DNA of 64,000 bases from Marsupella aquatica (lineage: Eukaryota; Marchantiophyta). Positions 26,465 through 38,335 of the stretch are shown here, in pieces (positions within the stretch are counted from its first letter, which is position 1; each line of letters begins with the position of its first letter). A program made the position numbers and the translations under genes. Under the pieces are notes generated by a model, which was not told where the DNA came from, did no database searches, and was given only the letters and a program-made list of their open reading frames with translations. The stretch spans positions 22,320,001 to 22,384,000 of the forward strand of contig OZ316894.1 in NCBI GenBank assembly GCA_973895155.1. The letters run 5' to 3'.

Positions 26465-26475
26465 CCCTCTCTTCA
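26465..26475 (-). promoter_or_regulatory. Copia polypurine tract
   Basis: The minus-strand sequence GAAGAGAGGG lies immediately upstream of the 3' LTR, the expected primer site for plus-strand DNA synthesis. Confidence 0.7.
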
Positions 26476-27144
26476 ACCAGACACCAGAAGTCAGAGTGGA
26501 AAGGTAAACGCAGTCCAGCTGGAGGAGAATGGCGGAGTCCAATGATCGTTGTGGAATGCAGTAGGAGACAGTACTGCGATTGGCAACTATTCGAATATGT
26601 CGATTGGTAGGACCAGCAGCCGGCAGTGAAGGGGCAGCGGTGGAGCGGGCGCCGATACATGGGGAGTATGAAGAGTAGGTGCATGGTCGAAGCAGCAGAT
26701 TGTGAGGAGCAAGCACAAGGGCCAGTGGCGAGAATGGTAATGGAGAGGGAAATAGTGACACAGGAGCGGCCGACGGTAAGGGCAAGAGGTTTGCCACGTT
26801 ATTATGCAATTGCTATCGGGAGGAAGCCAGGGATTTATGTGTCATGGGAAGCAGCAAGCAGGCAGGTAACGGGATTTCGAAACAACCGACTTGAGATGTT
26901 CAAGTTACGTGCGGAAGCGGAGCAGTACCTAAGGAAGGAGTTAAATGTTGGTGCAATGTCAACTGAAAACAGAGAGCGGTTGAGACAAGTAGTAACATGG
27001 TAGTAAAAAGTAGAACAGTGAGACGACCAAGTAGGCTAGACATTACCCGGGATGAGGGATAATGGTCGCAGCCCAATAGAACGTCGATGTTTCTCAAATA
27101 GTTGGTGGCCAACGGCTTTGGTGAAGATGTCGGCATGTTGTTCA
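26476..27144 (-). other. Copia 3' untranslated spacer
   Basis: The stretch between the end of the RNase H homology and the polypurine tract. Frames here (for example 26297-26809 and 26626-27003) show no domain. Confidence 0.6.
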
Positions 27145-30100
27145 TCAGATCAAAGCAATGAATCTGAGTGCAATTTCTTTTTCGAGAATACGTTCACGTA
27201 CAAAATGATGCTTGGCTTCAATATGTTTGGTTCGTGCATGGAAGATTGGGTTGAGTGCCAATTTGATTGCACCTTGGTTGTCCCAATTGAGATGAACGTC
27301 TTGTAGAGTTGGAGTAGAAGCATGTGCGAGGTCAGAGTTGATGTAATGATTCTGGCAACCAAGCTCCACAGACTTTATAGGTGGAGGAAGAACGTTAAGT
27401 TCAAGCAGCATGCGCGCGTCTGAGATAAACGGCTTCCTTGGTAGCTTCACTGAGTGCCTTGTACTCAGCTTCGGTGGTGCTATCGGATACAGTAGACTGG
27501 CGTTTACTGGACCAAGAAACCGCTCCATCAGCAAGATTGAAGACATAGCCGCCAGTGGACCTTCTAGTCTCGATGCAACCCAAGTAATCAGCATCGGTAT
27601 AACCAGAAAGGGTTATCTGAGATCCCAGCTTGAAGAAAATCCCATAGTCAATAGTTTTCTTAATGTAGCGGAGGATGTGTTTCACTGCATCCATGTGTTG
27701 TTGTTGTTGGGGCTAGGACATAAATCTCGCCACCATACCGACAGCATACGAGAGATCATTCAGGTCGAGTATTAGTAAGGAACAACAACTTTCCTACAAT
27801 TTGACGATACTCAGTAATGTTGACAGCTGCAATACCAATATTAGACTGAGTCACAAACCCATCAGGTAGTGGGGTGTGCTCAATTCGACAGTCTGACATG
27901 TGTAGATCCTCAAGAATATGTTGAGCATAGCCATGTTGATGCATCAGGAGACCCTAATCAGATCGTATGAACTGGACGCCAAGATACTTGGTGATCTCGC
28001 CAAGGTCCTTCATCTCATATTTTTGCTGAAGTTGTTGCTTAACTTCAGAGATTTTTGTTGGACTATTGCCTGTGACAATAAGATCATCAACATAGAGAAG
28101 GAGTAGAACAATTGTTGGGCCATCATGTAGAAAATAAAGATTAGGGTCCGCTTGACTCCGAGTCCAACCCTGGGACCTTAAATATGAATCTATTTCATGA
28201 TACCAAGCATGTGGAGATTGTTTTAAACCGTATAGGGACTTTCGGAGCTTACAAACCAAATGTTCACTACCCTTGACCTCAAAGCCTTGCGGTTGAAGCA
28301 TGTAAATAACCTCTTCAAGATGTCCATTAAGGAAAGCGGTCACAACGTCCATATGTGAGATGGGCCAACCAAGAGCTGCAGCAATAGCTATGATGGTCCG
28401 AAGAGTTGACCAGCGCACAACTGTACAGATGCAAAGGTTTTGTTGTAGTTGATACGGTATTGTTGCTCAAAGCCACGAGCAACCAATCTTGCCTTTAATC
28501 GAGTCCTTACCGCAGAGGTTCCATTGTTAATGGGTTTAGCTTTGTAAACCCATTTAGCTGAGAGAGCGTGCAGGCCAGGAGGGAGTTTAGCTAGTTCCCA
28601 TGTTTCCTTTTTGATTAAAAGGAATCAAATTCTTCCACCATGATAGCTGCATTCCATGATCCTGGATCAGAATAGGCCTCATCAAAGGTAAGTGAATTGG
28701 TTATTGGATCTCCTGTCTCAACCACAAACAAATCAACATTGTCAGGTAGATATAGTTCATGATCATGAAATTTACTTGGAAGTTTCCCACGAGTTGATCT
28801 GATCGAGGCCCTTGTAGCTCGTCTAGTAGGAGGTGGTGACTCATGAGCAACTGGAATTAAATCCAATCTTTCTTCTGCATCATCAACATCTGGTTGAACT
28901 GGATCTTGAGCTTGGTCTTCGTGAGCAGCATCGTAAGTAGCATCATTGGTAGCATCACCAGTATTGTGAGCAATAGCATCAGTAGCAGCCAGGTCCAACC
29001 GGGTCTTGAGCTCGAGCTTGATCCCTCTCTTGTTCGTGTGGAGCCACTGACGAGTCAAGGACAGGTAGTAGATGATCAAAGAAGGAAGGATCAGGTGCGG
29101 GAGAGTTAAAGGAGCCAGCGGAATCCTCGATAAAGGCAACATTGGGGCTAATAAGAATTTTTTGACTAACAGGTCAAAGCAGCGATAGCCTTTAGTATGA
29201 GAATCATAGCCAACAAAGACACTTGGAATAGCTTTGGCTTGCAATTTTGTACGAAATTTTTCAGGAATATGGACAAAGGCAGTGCAGCCAAGAACTTGTA
29301 GATGAGAAAGATCGTGCTTGACACCGGTTAATGCTTGAAACAGTGTAGAGAGATGGAGTGCACGAGTGGGGCAACGGTTGAGAACATAGGCAGCTGCACT
29401 GAGTGATTCCATCCAGAGAAAGCTGGGGAATTTTGAATCAATAAACGTGGATCGAGCGGCTTCTAGAAAGGTACGGTTTTTACGTTCAGCAACACCATTT
29501 TGGTGAGGAGTGCTAGGGGTAGTGAGTTGACGCCTATTAATGCCATGAGTTCAATGGCAATAAGTACTAAATTCTTGGGAGAGATATTCACCTCCTCGGT
29601 CTGTCCAAAGAGCAGAAATTTTGGTAGAGAACTGTGTCTCAACCATCATTCCAAACTCTTTGAATTTAGTGAAAGCTTCACTTTTGTGGGTAAGAAAATA
29701 TACCCAAGTAAACCGGGAATAATCATCGATGAACGTAAGTAAATACTTGAGACTGGATGAGGTGTTCACCAGTCCACATAAATCAGAGTGGATGAGTTGA
29801 AATGCGGCATTAGAGCGAGTACGAGATTTCTTGGGAGCTCGTTCAATCACGGTGATGCTTAGCCACTATACAGGAGGAACATTTTCTTTTGCATAGAGGA
29901 AGAGTTGGAATATATACCAGTTGCCAGATTGTGCTTGGTCATGTGATATGCTGACTAAAAATTGATGTGGCTTAGACGTCTATGCCAGAGATCAACAAGA
30001 TTAGTGGAAACTTGAGTGATCTCGAGTGCATGTAAAACATCCGGTGAAGCAGCAACCAAGGGGGCATGCAACTGGTTGGCGTTGTTGAGTTGAGGTCAAG

Positions 30101-30522
30101 TGTTGGAGATGCCGAGAGAACCAAGAAATCTGCTCGCCAAGTAAAGTAGTTGATAGCCGGTAAAGTCCATTTCGTGGATTTTGAGAAGCTTTGAGAGCCA
30201 CAAGGTGTGGGTTGTCTCGATCAAAGACGTAACACTCTTTGGAGTCAAAAAGAACAAGATAACCAGAGTCAGTTAGCTTTCCAACAGACATGAGATTCTT
30301 GTGTACACCTGGCACGTAAAGAACATTGCTCACCCGTGTGCTCACCGGGGTGCTCACTGCTTTATTATCAACCTTAACTGTGCCCTTTCCCAAAATCGGG
30401 AGTTTAGAGCCAGCTGTTGTAGTGACAGTAGGACCATACGAGGTCCTAGGGACAAACTCAGATAATCCTACTTGAGCTCCAGCAATGTGATTGCTAGCGC
30501 CAGAGTCTAGGTACCATTCTGG
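27145..30522 (-). pseudogene. Copia pol pseudogene (PR-IN-RT-RH)
   Basis: In sense order: the protease motif WYLDSGASNHIAG (about 30,479-30,522); pre-integrase region (30393-30001); integrase core with HSDLCG, TFIDDYSRFTWVY and WTDRGGEY (29850-29551), then SAAAYVLNRCP and GYDSHTKGYRCFD (29412-29150); reverse transcriptase with MDVVTAFLNGHLEE, SLYGLKQSPHAWY and YVDDL (28418-27954); RNase H with YTDADYLGC and TKHIEAKHHF (27694-27145). Each block is in a different frame or is interrupted by stops, so no functional polyprotein can be made. Confidence 0.93.
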
Positions 30523-30529
30523 TCCTAGT

Positions 30530-31568
30530 TCAGTAAGATTGCCTGGCAGTAATTTCTCCTGAGGTCGGGTGAGAGAAATCTACATGGTCATGAACGTTGA
30601 CATCAGCTGTCTCAGTGAGGTGGCCCTGTGGTTTGAAATGACGTAGGCCAGATGCACGGAGCTGGAGTTGAGCAATCTGATCATCCACTTTCTTCAGGTC
30701 ACAGTCTACTTCCCAATGGCCTGGCTTGTTGCAGTAGTTGCATGCTCTGACCCGGCCCCTGCCACGATCAGCTCTCTGGTCAGTCTGGTGGTGGAAACAT
30801 GGGCGCTGGTTCTGAGCACGAAAGCCACGACCCGTTCCATATGAAGGATTACGGAAGCGAGTCATGACCAAGGCTTGTTCCTGGGTATCATGCATCCTGA
30901 TACCCACGTCGCCAGTATTCTTCAGCCTGGAGTTTTTCCACCAGGTTGGCATAAGTTGGTTGAGGATGCCTGGAAAGATCAGAGCCAAACACAGAAATAA
31001 AGGGACCCCAACTCTTTGGAAGTCCACGAAGTACAACATGCATCAGCCTGGTCTTATCATGATATATCATGAAAATTGATTGGTGAGGTCCTCAATCTCT
31101 TTTAAGAAATTTTTGACATAGTGCCTTCAAGCATACGGATAGACTGCAACTTGTTTTTGATTAGCAGCCAGCCCTTCATTGGATCAGATCACCTCCAAAC
31201 CGTTCCTTGAGATGATTCCATCCTGCAACTGGATCATTCGAGTAGTTTAGAATTGTGGGCAGGAACTGGTCCTGCACAGTCGCCATCAAGATTGACTTTG
31301 CCTTTACCTTGAGTTGGCGGATCTGCTGAGGGGTTTGTTGAGGTTGCTGGACCCGGGGAACGTTGTCACCTTCTTGATCAGCATCGTCATTCTCAACGTC
31401 ACCTGCAGGAGGGATCAAGTTATTAGAATCGGTATCTTCTCCTGCAAAGTTGAGCTCATCCCAGACTTCATCGCGTTCTAGTAAAGTCTGCACACGAGCA
31501 CTCCAGCTAATGTAATTCTTGGACCCTTCGAGCTTAGCATTGTCATTGAACAAGCGGGCTAACTCCAT
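30530..31568 (-). pseudogene. Copia gag pseudogene
   Basis: The ATG at 31568 starts MELARLFNDN and a gag-like frame (SKNYISWSARVQTLL, VAGWNHLKERFGG) that stops at 31176. Gag sequence resumes in other frames at 31070-30530, including one CCHC zinc knuckle (CNYCNKPGHWEVDC, about 30,709-30,750). Frameshifts separate the pieces. Confidence 0.88.
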
Positions 31569-31694
31569 TGCTATTTACTCTAGCTACTGAGGGAGAGCTT
31601 CTGGCTGACATCCACGACAGACAGACTCTTTAGCTGGCTAGAGACTTCGCTTCTAAGCGGACTTCTCCTCTAACTCTCTAGGACCATATCTGGA

Positions 31695-31706
31695 GCTCTG
31701 ATACCA
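31695..31706 (-). promoter_or_regulatory. Copia primer-binding site (tRNA-iMet)
   Basis: The minus strand reads TGGTATCAGAGC directly after the 5' LTR, the classic plant copia primer-binding site complementary to the 3' end of initiator tRNA-Met. Confidence 0.93.
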
Positions 31707-32012
31707 TGAAGAGATTTAGAGAAAGAACTTAATACAAATCACCCATAAGCCCTTGGATAAATACTAGAGGGGAAGGGAGGGTGAGTCACCCAAGAGCCAC
31801 ATAGGGCTAATCCTATAGATAAGCAGAAACGACACCTAGAAGCTACAAGTCAAAGAACAAGGGACCCATGCCGATATATACGGGATTACCAAGGGATAAG
31901 CAGGATCATGATAATGTACAGCTAATGTCATCGCCACACGATAGTATACAGCTAAGATCAAGTTGCCACAGGGAGTGGCGTAAAGTCTGGTTGACCAATC
32001 ATATATTCAATA
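31707..32012 (-). repeat. Copia 5' LTR
   Basis: Partner of 26154-26464. It begins TGAAGAG on the plus strand and ends TTCAATA, where the expected terminal CA has become TA. Confidence 0.93.
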
Positions 32013-32162
32013 GTGGGACCTGTGGAACTTGAAGCCTGTCCCAATGTATAGTCCAAAGACCAACATGTGCCCCATAGTCAAAACACATGTGGGCCTGAGA
32101 GGTGGTGGACTTCCCTGGATCTTTGCACTTCCCAGTATCTCAACTGCCAAAGGAAGCAATTC

Positions 32163-33300
32163 TCAGCCGCTGCCCAAAATGGGAGGCAGCCAAGTATTAC
32201 TCCTGAGGACCCTCCTGTTAGAATACCAATTAAGGATCGTAGCCCACTTCTCAATGGCTTTACGCACCCCTGCCCTGGCTTGCCCTGAACATAGCCTTCT
32301 CATTTTGACCAGCCCAGACGAAGGTAGTGAGTTTTTTCTGCAAAGCATATAGTGTCTTTGGGTGACCAGCCTACACATTGTGCTCATGATCAGGTGATTG
32401 GCGACTGTGACCCGGGCGATGAGAGACCCTGACCTCTTCCTAATCCGATCAATCCGGGACTCCAAGCAATCAGACAACGTTTTCACCAATTGTTCCAAAT
32501 TTATGTGTTGGGCCATGGGAATACCGAGTAGTTTGGAGGCATTTGTATCATCTTCCCAGGTCCAGGGCAGATATTGGAATTTTGTGAGGACTAGGCCAGC
32601 AGGAATGAAGGCCACTTCAAATGGTTTGATCCCAAATACAATGAAGCCAGATGCCATTCCGAAAAGGTCCAATTGGTCACGGCTAAACTGCACAAATCTC
32701 ATGTTAGCCCAGATCAGCAGCACAACGTCATCCGCGTAGAAGTTGTGCACATTGTGTACCCCAATGGATGGAATGTTAACCCCTACAAGCTCACAGATAA
32801 AGCTTATTGAGGGTGTTGATGGCAATTATGATGAAGAGTAGGAGACAGAGGGCACCCATGTCTCACAGATTGTTCCAAAGAGAAAGAATTGGCCATCTGC
32901 CCGTTGAGTAAAACCGCAGATGTGGTAGAAAAAAAGCTAGCCCGCAGGAATTGCATAAGGAGCCCATCAAAACCAGCTTTCTCCATGAGCGAGAGAAGAA
33001 AATGTTATTCAAGCTTATCAAAGGCCTTGGCAACATCAAGTTTCATGAGAATGTATTGTAGGCCTGATGTTTTGGCCAGATGGAGGAGCTCACTGAGAAG
33101 CAAAAGAGAGTGGTGGATGTTGCATCCCGGTGGAAAGGCAACTGCTGCGGCAAAATGAAATGCTGAAGGATAGGAATGAGTCGCAATTGGAAAGCTTTAG
33201 CCCCTATTTCGTATGTCACGTTCAGCAGAGTGATGGACTGCTTGTTGGTAAGCAGGAGCTGGTAGTTTTTCTTGCACAGCAGGATGATAAACCCCTCATG
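32163..33300 (-). pseudogene. LINE (L1-like) reverse-transcriptase fragment
   Basis: Minus-strand non-LTR reverse transcriptase, broken by stops and frameshifts. In sense order: ITLLNVTYEIGAKAFQLRL (near 33,200), LMKLDVAKAFDKLE (near 33,040), MEKAGFDGLLMQFL and VRHGCPLSP (32986-32804), then FYADDVVLL and a thumb-like region (32825-32163). The YADD catalytic box is preserved. No endonuclease domain, poly-A tail or target duplication was recognised, so it is a truncated relic. Confidence 0.88.
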
Positions 33301-33880
33301 AACTCAAATGAGAAAGTGCCTTCTGCCATGCCATGGAGGGTTGCCCTGTGGAGGGAGGGCCCCTCCCATAAGAAGGTTGGGCCCAAGGGAAGGGAATGAG
33401 AGATGGGGGGTGAGACAAGTGGAGCATAGGAAAGTGAAATAAAAAAATTACATAGTAGTAGGAAACTTTAATAGGGAAAAAAGAGGAGAAAAGGGACACA
33501 TACCCTTGCCTTTTATTGCATAATAGGAAACCAAGAGAGGGAAATACAAGGAAAGGGTCTTTTCTATTTGGGGGGGGGGGGGGGCGGGGGAGAGGCAGCC
33601 AAGTGAAAGAGGAGGAGGAGGCCACTAGGGGTAGGGGGCATGTCACCCTCCACCTAGAATTGTGTGAATGTGCTTGCTTTGGTTGCCTTCACCTATGTCG
33701 TGCTCTCCCTCATCACTTTTGCAACAACGTCTTTTTGACATGGACCCACATCTTGTATGCAACACCTTATGTGCGATGCACGCATATTGAACACTACCAC
33801 AACAATTGTATGGTCAGCATCACACATAACATCATGTCTCAACAACTACATCACAAAAGCCTATATTTTCTTGGCTCTTT
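33301..33880. other. Intergenic, G-homopolymer tract
   Basis: No gene. A run of about 13 G followed by CGGGGG lies at 33,571-33,589. Sequence from about 33,650 onward may already be part of the Helitron remnant. Confidence 0.5.
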
Positions 33881-34112
33881 CCTTGACATGTTTTCTCGCC
33901 TAGACATATTTTCCTTTCCTCAACATCTTTTTCTTACCTTTTATTACATCTCTTTTCATCTTTTTTTCTCCTTGACATCTTTTCTCACCACAGCTTATTT
34001 TCCTCACCTCAACATCCTTTTCTCTCCTCAACATCTTTTCTCTCCTTAACCTCTTTTAATTTCTCACCTTGGTATCTTTGGTGCAACTTGCAATGCACGG
34101 GCATTGGGCTAG
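33880..34112 (+). mobile_element. Helitron 3' terminal region
   Basis: Pyrimidine-rich repeats (CTCCTCAACATCTTTTCTCT-type) are followed by a stem-loop AATGC-ACGG-GCATT (34,092-34,105), then GGGCTAG ending at 34112 and T at 34113. A hairpin about 5-6 bases before CTRR and an A/T target fit a Helitron 3' end. It matches the end at 312-340 in inverted orientation. The 5' end was not located and no coding sequence was found. Confidence 0.6.
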
Positions 34113-34289
34113 TGAGTCTTACAATAATGTAATTATTCCCACATAAATGAATCATTTTTCAAGCACATGTCTCAAACACCTTGCCAAACTATAATTCAAT
34201 GTGTTGATTTATATTCAATTTGTAAATTAAGAATCTAAACCTATCACTATATTCATTAAAACTGTACTTTTAAAAGTCCATAAGATGAA

Positions 34290-34421
34290 CCCTAAAGTTT
34301 TTTTTTTCAGGCCAAATTTCTATTAAAGCATTCCCAAAAGCTAATTTTTTTCAGCCCAAATATACACTTTTGAACGCCCAAAATTTTGTTTTTTTTCACC
34401 CAAATGTTTAATAATAACTTA
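34290..34421 (+). repeat. 22-bp degenerate tandem array
   Basis: CCAAA cores occur at 34312, 34334, 34356, 34378 and 34400, exactly 22 bp apart, each followed by an AT/T-rich spacer. The unit resembles CCCAAATTTNNATTTTTTNN. A related array occurs at 63,824-64,000 in the same orientation. Confidence 0.8.
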
Positions 34422-34712
34422 AATCATATATTCTAATTAATTTAAAAATTAGAGTAAATTTAATTTAGTCCAAAAATCAGAGGCCAATACCACTCAGACC
34501 ATCTATAAATTAAAAAATATAGATGGTCATAAATCAAGGGTCAAAATGAGATTGACCCACTATATAATTATTAAATTGTCCAATCCAGTGAGAGAGCCTC
34601 ACACTAAGCATATATCCTAATTATTTACTTTATCCTACATGTTCAAAACATATCCTTTCAAGACATAATATGAATGTACAATTCAGGGTAGGCACTAGAG
34701 CAACCCTATCTC
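34422..34712. other. AT-rich spacer, nothing recognised
   Basis: AT-rich sequence between the 22-bp array and the 3' end of the FCP1-like gene. It presumably includes the gene's 3' UTR. Confidence 0.5.
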
Positions 34713-36224
34713 CTAATGATCAAGACAAAACTCATTTGAACAAGAAAGTCTGCTTCCTGATTTATCATAGCGGATGTCACGGTTGCAAGTATCTCTCGCA
34801 TGGTGGTTCTTAAACTTATTGGTGAGATCCCTAGTTCTGAGAACTTTCCAAATAAAATGCCTTCTATTTTGTGTATGAGGACCAGAATAGTTGTCTCCAA
34901 GTATTACGTTTGCAGTTTCTTCGATCTCATCCGTGGTCCACGTCTCCAGTGGTGGGTAATGCTGCACCTCGTTCTTTCCGTCCCAAGGAATCTCTTCAGG
35001 AGTCACATCCAAGATGGTTCCAAACTCCCTATGGATACAACGACAATCTCCCCACTTCTGTTCCAAAAGAGCATAGATGGCAGCATGATCCTCCTTGCTT
35101 GTTAATAAATTGAAAACAGACCACTTTGGATTGTTGACAGTGATATAATGTTGAACGCAGTAAGCCTTTCTCAATTTGCAAAGATACGGCCATAATATCT
35201 CGGGCAAAAAAGTGTCATTTGAAGCTGTGTGAGTAAATGGATTTGGAAACAATCCATTCACGTCATAATTCAAAAATGCCTTCAATGGAGAATCATCAAT
35301 AAGAACTGTATTAGAAGCATCATATTTTTCTGGAAAACGGTCCCAAATGGTTTGCAAATTCTTCAGAAGTAAATTGGCCTTCCCATCTGTTATATCTGGC
35401 CTTTGGATGCAACTATCAAAGGTATCTTCTTGAGTAAAGACAAACTTGAACTTTTGTCGCTCCTCCTCAGTGAAAATCAACTCCATTAAGTCCATTGTTT
35501 TTGGCCTCCTTGCACAGGTCCAAATTGCGACGTCAAAAACCATGAAAGCTGCATATAGAAATTTGTGGAGGTATGGGCGCTCCACATACATGAAATTAAA
35601 CCCTCCACGTCTCCCCCAGTGCACACCACGTAAACTTGTCTGATTTCGCCATGGTCCTGAGCTTCTGGTCTTAATGCAATCCCAACAAATCTTGTTAAGG
35701 TCAAGAACCAAGAGCTTTCGCCGGATCGGAGAGTGTAGTATTGGAGTGAATTCTGGAAACATTAATATAAGCCTTAGTCAATGCGACTCAAAGTTTAAAC
35801 AATTACTACGGAGGAAAACTCTCAAAATTTGAAATCAAACAAACTTTGTTATAGCATTTGAAGTAGAGAGGAACGACCCTAGGGTGACCCTCCTAGAAAA
35901 ACATTAATTACATTCAATTGCCATTTTTTAGATCCAAAGTATACCTGGGTCAAACCCTTCCTCCACAGCAACGCTTTCCGAGGGAATGCCAACAAAATCC
36001 TTTGAGGAAGGAGATTCTACGACGGAACTTTGGTCTGTAAAAAAGTATATTATTACAAAGATAAAGCTTAGATTATCATTAAAATACCAAGAACCAAAGA
36101 AAGGGCTAATAATTTCCAATGCTAAAATGCCCAAATTCATCTATTGTTTGATCACCTAGAACACTCTGTATCTCGGAATTGATACCACTGGGAAGTTGCT
36201 CTTCAAAGGATGGGGGTGCAAAAA
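34713..36224 (-). CDS. FCP1/NIF-domain phosphatase-like protein, partial
   Basis: Three exons can be joined on the minus strand with GT-AG sites and matching phase: 36224-36156, 36034-35945 and 35752-34713 (stop). At least one more 5' exon with the ATG is missing from this model. The last exon holds an FCP1 homology (HAD-like) domain: LLVLDLNKICWD near its start, YVERPYLHKFL, FDVAIWTCARR, KFVFTQEDTFDSC and the C-terminal HAD motif NTVLIDDSPLKA. Classical members use DxDx(T/V) with two aspartates; here the second is Asn (DLN), so phosphotransfer is doubtful. As I recall, some plant FCP1-like proteins carry the same DLN form. The product is cytosolic or nuclear by lack of signals. The frame is intact, unlike the next two genes. 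Confidence 0.8.
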
Positions 36225-37166
36225 CTGGGTGTAGTATTGCACTAAGGACATAAATCAACATTTAATATCCAAAACTCGGTATTCGATCCCATGGAAGAAC
36301 AAGAAAGGAATGATTTTTTATCGTTTAACACTTATGAATGACTAAGGTAACAAAAACACAGGTTTGAGCCTTTTACTATGTTTGCTCAGCAAGGCATAGA
36401 TTTGAATGTTTGCTTAACATTGTAAATGCAATTAATAAAATGGAAACAAATAACAAAACACAATGAAATCTTAAGGTATGATGAGGGAGTCTGGAAAACA
36501 CCAAGGTAACTTCTCATCAATACTTCATTTGATGTGATTCTGGTGGTATATCCGTAAGAACATTTCTGGAATGGTTTACTGTACTAGGATGATTACTAAA
36601 ATACCGTCAACACGTCTCAACTTTTCCTTCCAAAGGTACTCAGAAGAAACTAGTAATCAATCACTTCGATATCCAGTCGGTACTCTGAGTCACGAATAAT
36701 AAACACCATCATGATCAAATTGAAGTCACAGGTAATTGGTGAGTAACAATCTTTGCATCCGTGCACAAGCAATGTCATGCCAAAAACTATGCATCAAGAA
36801 CTCAAGAAGATGGGTTGTCACCACTTAAGGAATCTATTCCCTCATACTTCTGAGATTCAACTTCATACAAGTAATTTTACTTCAATGATCTAAACTCTCA
36901 ATCATTCAGACCAAGGAAGGGAGAAGAATTCCTTTGTATTTGCAAGCAAAGGTGATTCCAGTCTGCAGCACATGCCACAGGCACTACTTTATTTCTTCAC
37001 ACTTGAAAATGACACAAATTCTACTTCATATAGGCTAGCAGGAACCCAAGGAGACTGAGATACTGAAAGGACATGCCCTTTCATATCTAAAGGGTCTTGA
37101 ATAAACTTAATGACGGTCATCCTTGAAAAGTGAATGGACACTGCTGAAAGTGTCAAAAATGCAGGG
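36225..37166. other. Region 5' of the FCP1-like gene
   Basis: Missing first exon(s) and the promoter of the FCP1-like gene should lie here, but I could not define them. No other feature seen. Confidence 0.4.
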
Positions 37167-37856
37167 GACGCTTCTCAAAGCGTCGAGGTTTGAGCGGACG
37201 CTTTGCAAAGCGTCGGTGTTTGCGGTAAAACTAATAAACAGTGATTTTAATCTAATTTTAACTTCTAAACTAAAAGTCGGAATGAGTTGAAACTTTTCTA
37301 GTGTACTCTACTACATATAATCTCTATGCTGACAAAGTTTCAGACTTTTCTGAGATCTCTAAGTGTCTCAAATAAATCGGTAAAAGTGGCGCGGTGTTAT
37401 AAAAGTGCGAAAACTGAAAAATTTTCTAAGTGTCGGGAACATAGTGGACGCTTCAGAAAGCGTCCAAACCCACAAAGGACTTTTGTGGACGCTTCAGAAA
37501 GCGTTGGCTGAATTTTGAGGTTTGATCGCGACGTCCGTCTTCTGGTCTTCGGGTGCGACGCTTCAGAAAGCGGCGAAGTCTGTCTTGGCGGACGCTTCAG
37601 AAAGCGTCGATTCTGCTTTGTCTTCGAACACGGTCGGACGCTTCACAAGGCGTCACTTCTCATGTGGACGCTTCAGAAAGCGTCTCATCGGACTTTGGGG
37701 TTAGCGGATGCTTCTGTGGGCGTCGCTCCTCATGTGGATTGCAGAGCGTCGGAGTACAACTGGTTGGGTGGTGGACGCTTCAAAAAGCGTCGTGGTCTTG
37801 GGTGGACGCTTTTCAAAGCGTCCAAAAATACAAGGGACGCTTCACAAAGCGTCGGC
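37167..37856. repeat. Palindrome array A (GACGCTT...AAGCGTC)
   Basis: Twelve copies of a short interrupted palindrome, typically GGACGCTTCAGAAAGCGTC, starting near 37167, 37197, 37447, 37488, 37557, 37591, 37637, 37677, 37707, 37774, 37805 and 37836. Spacing is irregular (30-70 bp, with one 250-bp gap), unlike a simple tandem repeat; the spacers are mostly unrelated. Apparent frames such as 37515-37895 (repeated DASESV/RFRKR) are produced by the motif. Confidence 0.9.
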
Positions 37857-38025
37857 GAAGTCGCGGCTATGCAAAAAACAGCAAAACTAAATTAATTCTA
37901 ACTTTCAAACCACATGTCGGTTTGAGATGAAACTTGCAGGGATGATTCTACTACGCAACTACTACCTCCTGAAAAAGTATGAGACTTTTCTGACCATGAT
38001 AGCTATTTAACTAAAATAGCAGAGA
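37222..38025. repeat. Direct repeats flanking array A
   Basis: About 37222-37385 and 37876-38025 are similar in the same orientation. Both contain AACTAA...TTCTAAC-type sequence, GTCGG then GAGATGAAACTT or GAGTTGAAACTT, CTACTAC and GACTTTTCTGA. Together with the palindromes this suggests segmental duplication inside the array. Confidence 0.6.
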
Positions 38026-38335
38026 TCGGCTGATTGTGATAATTGTATACAGAGCTCATTCTTGTTGAAAAAGTGTTTTGGAGTCCGGTTCTTGAATCTT
38101 CTAGTCTGCATTGCTTCTCCAATGATGTCCAGTCTTCTTTCTTGGTAGCATGTAAAGAGCAAGGATTTATATTGGCGATCCTTGTCCAATATAGGCAATA
38201 GCCTCCGATGAAGCATAACATTAGGTAAAGTGTTCGGTTGATCTAAATTGCTACAAAAGGTAACTAGATTGTACCTTGAGTTAGAAAAAGTTTAAAATTT
38301 ATAAAATTTCCATCATTTCTAACTAATGTACAGCA

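Larger units (their letters stand above)
26154..32012 (-). mobile_element. Ty1/copia LTR retrotransposon, decayed
   Basis: A complete but non-functional copia element of 5.86 kb, transcribed leftward. Flanking target duplications GTGGG are at 26149-26153 and 32013-32017. LTRs are 26154-26464 and 31707-32012; a PBS complementary to initiator tRNA-Met adjoins the right (5') LTR, and a purine tract adjoins the left (3') LTR. Domain order on the minus strand is gag, protease, integrase, reverse transcriptase, RNase H, which defines copia. Many frameshifts and stops break the coding region. Its right flank borders a LINE fragment. Confidence 0.95.

Noticed and set aside
37515-37895. Frames with repeated DASESV and RFRKR words
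   Set aside because: Produced by translating palindrome array A.
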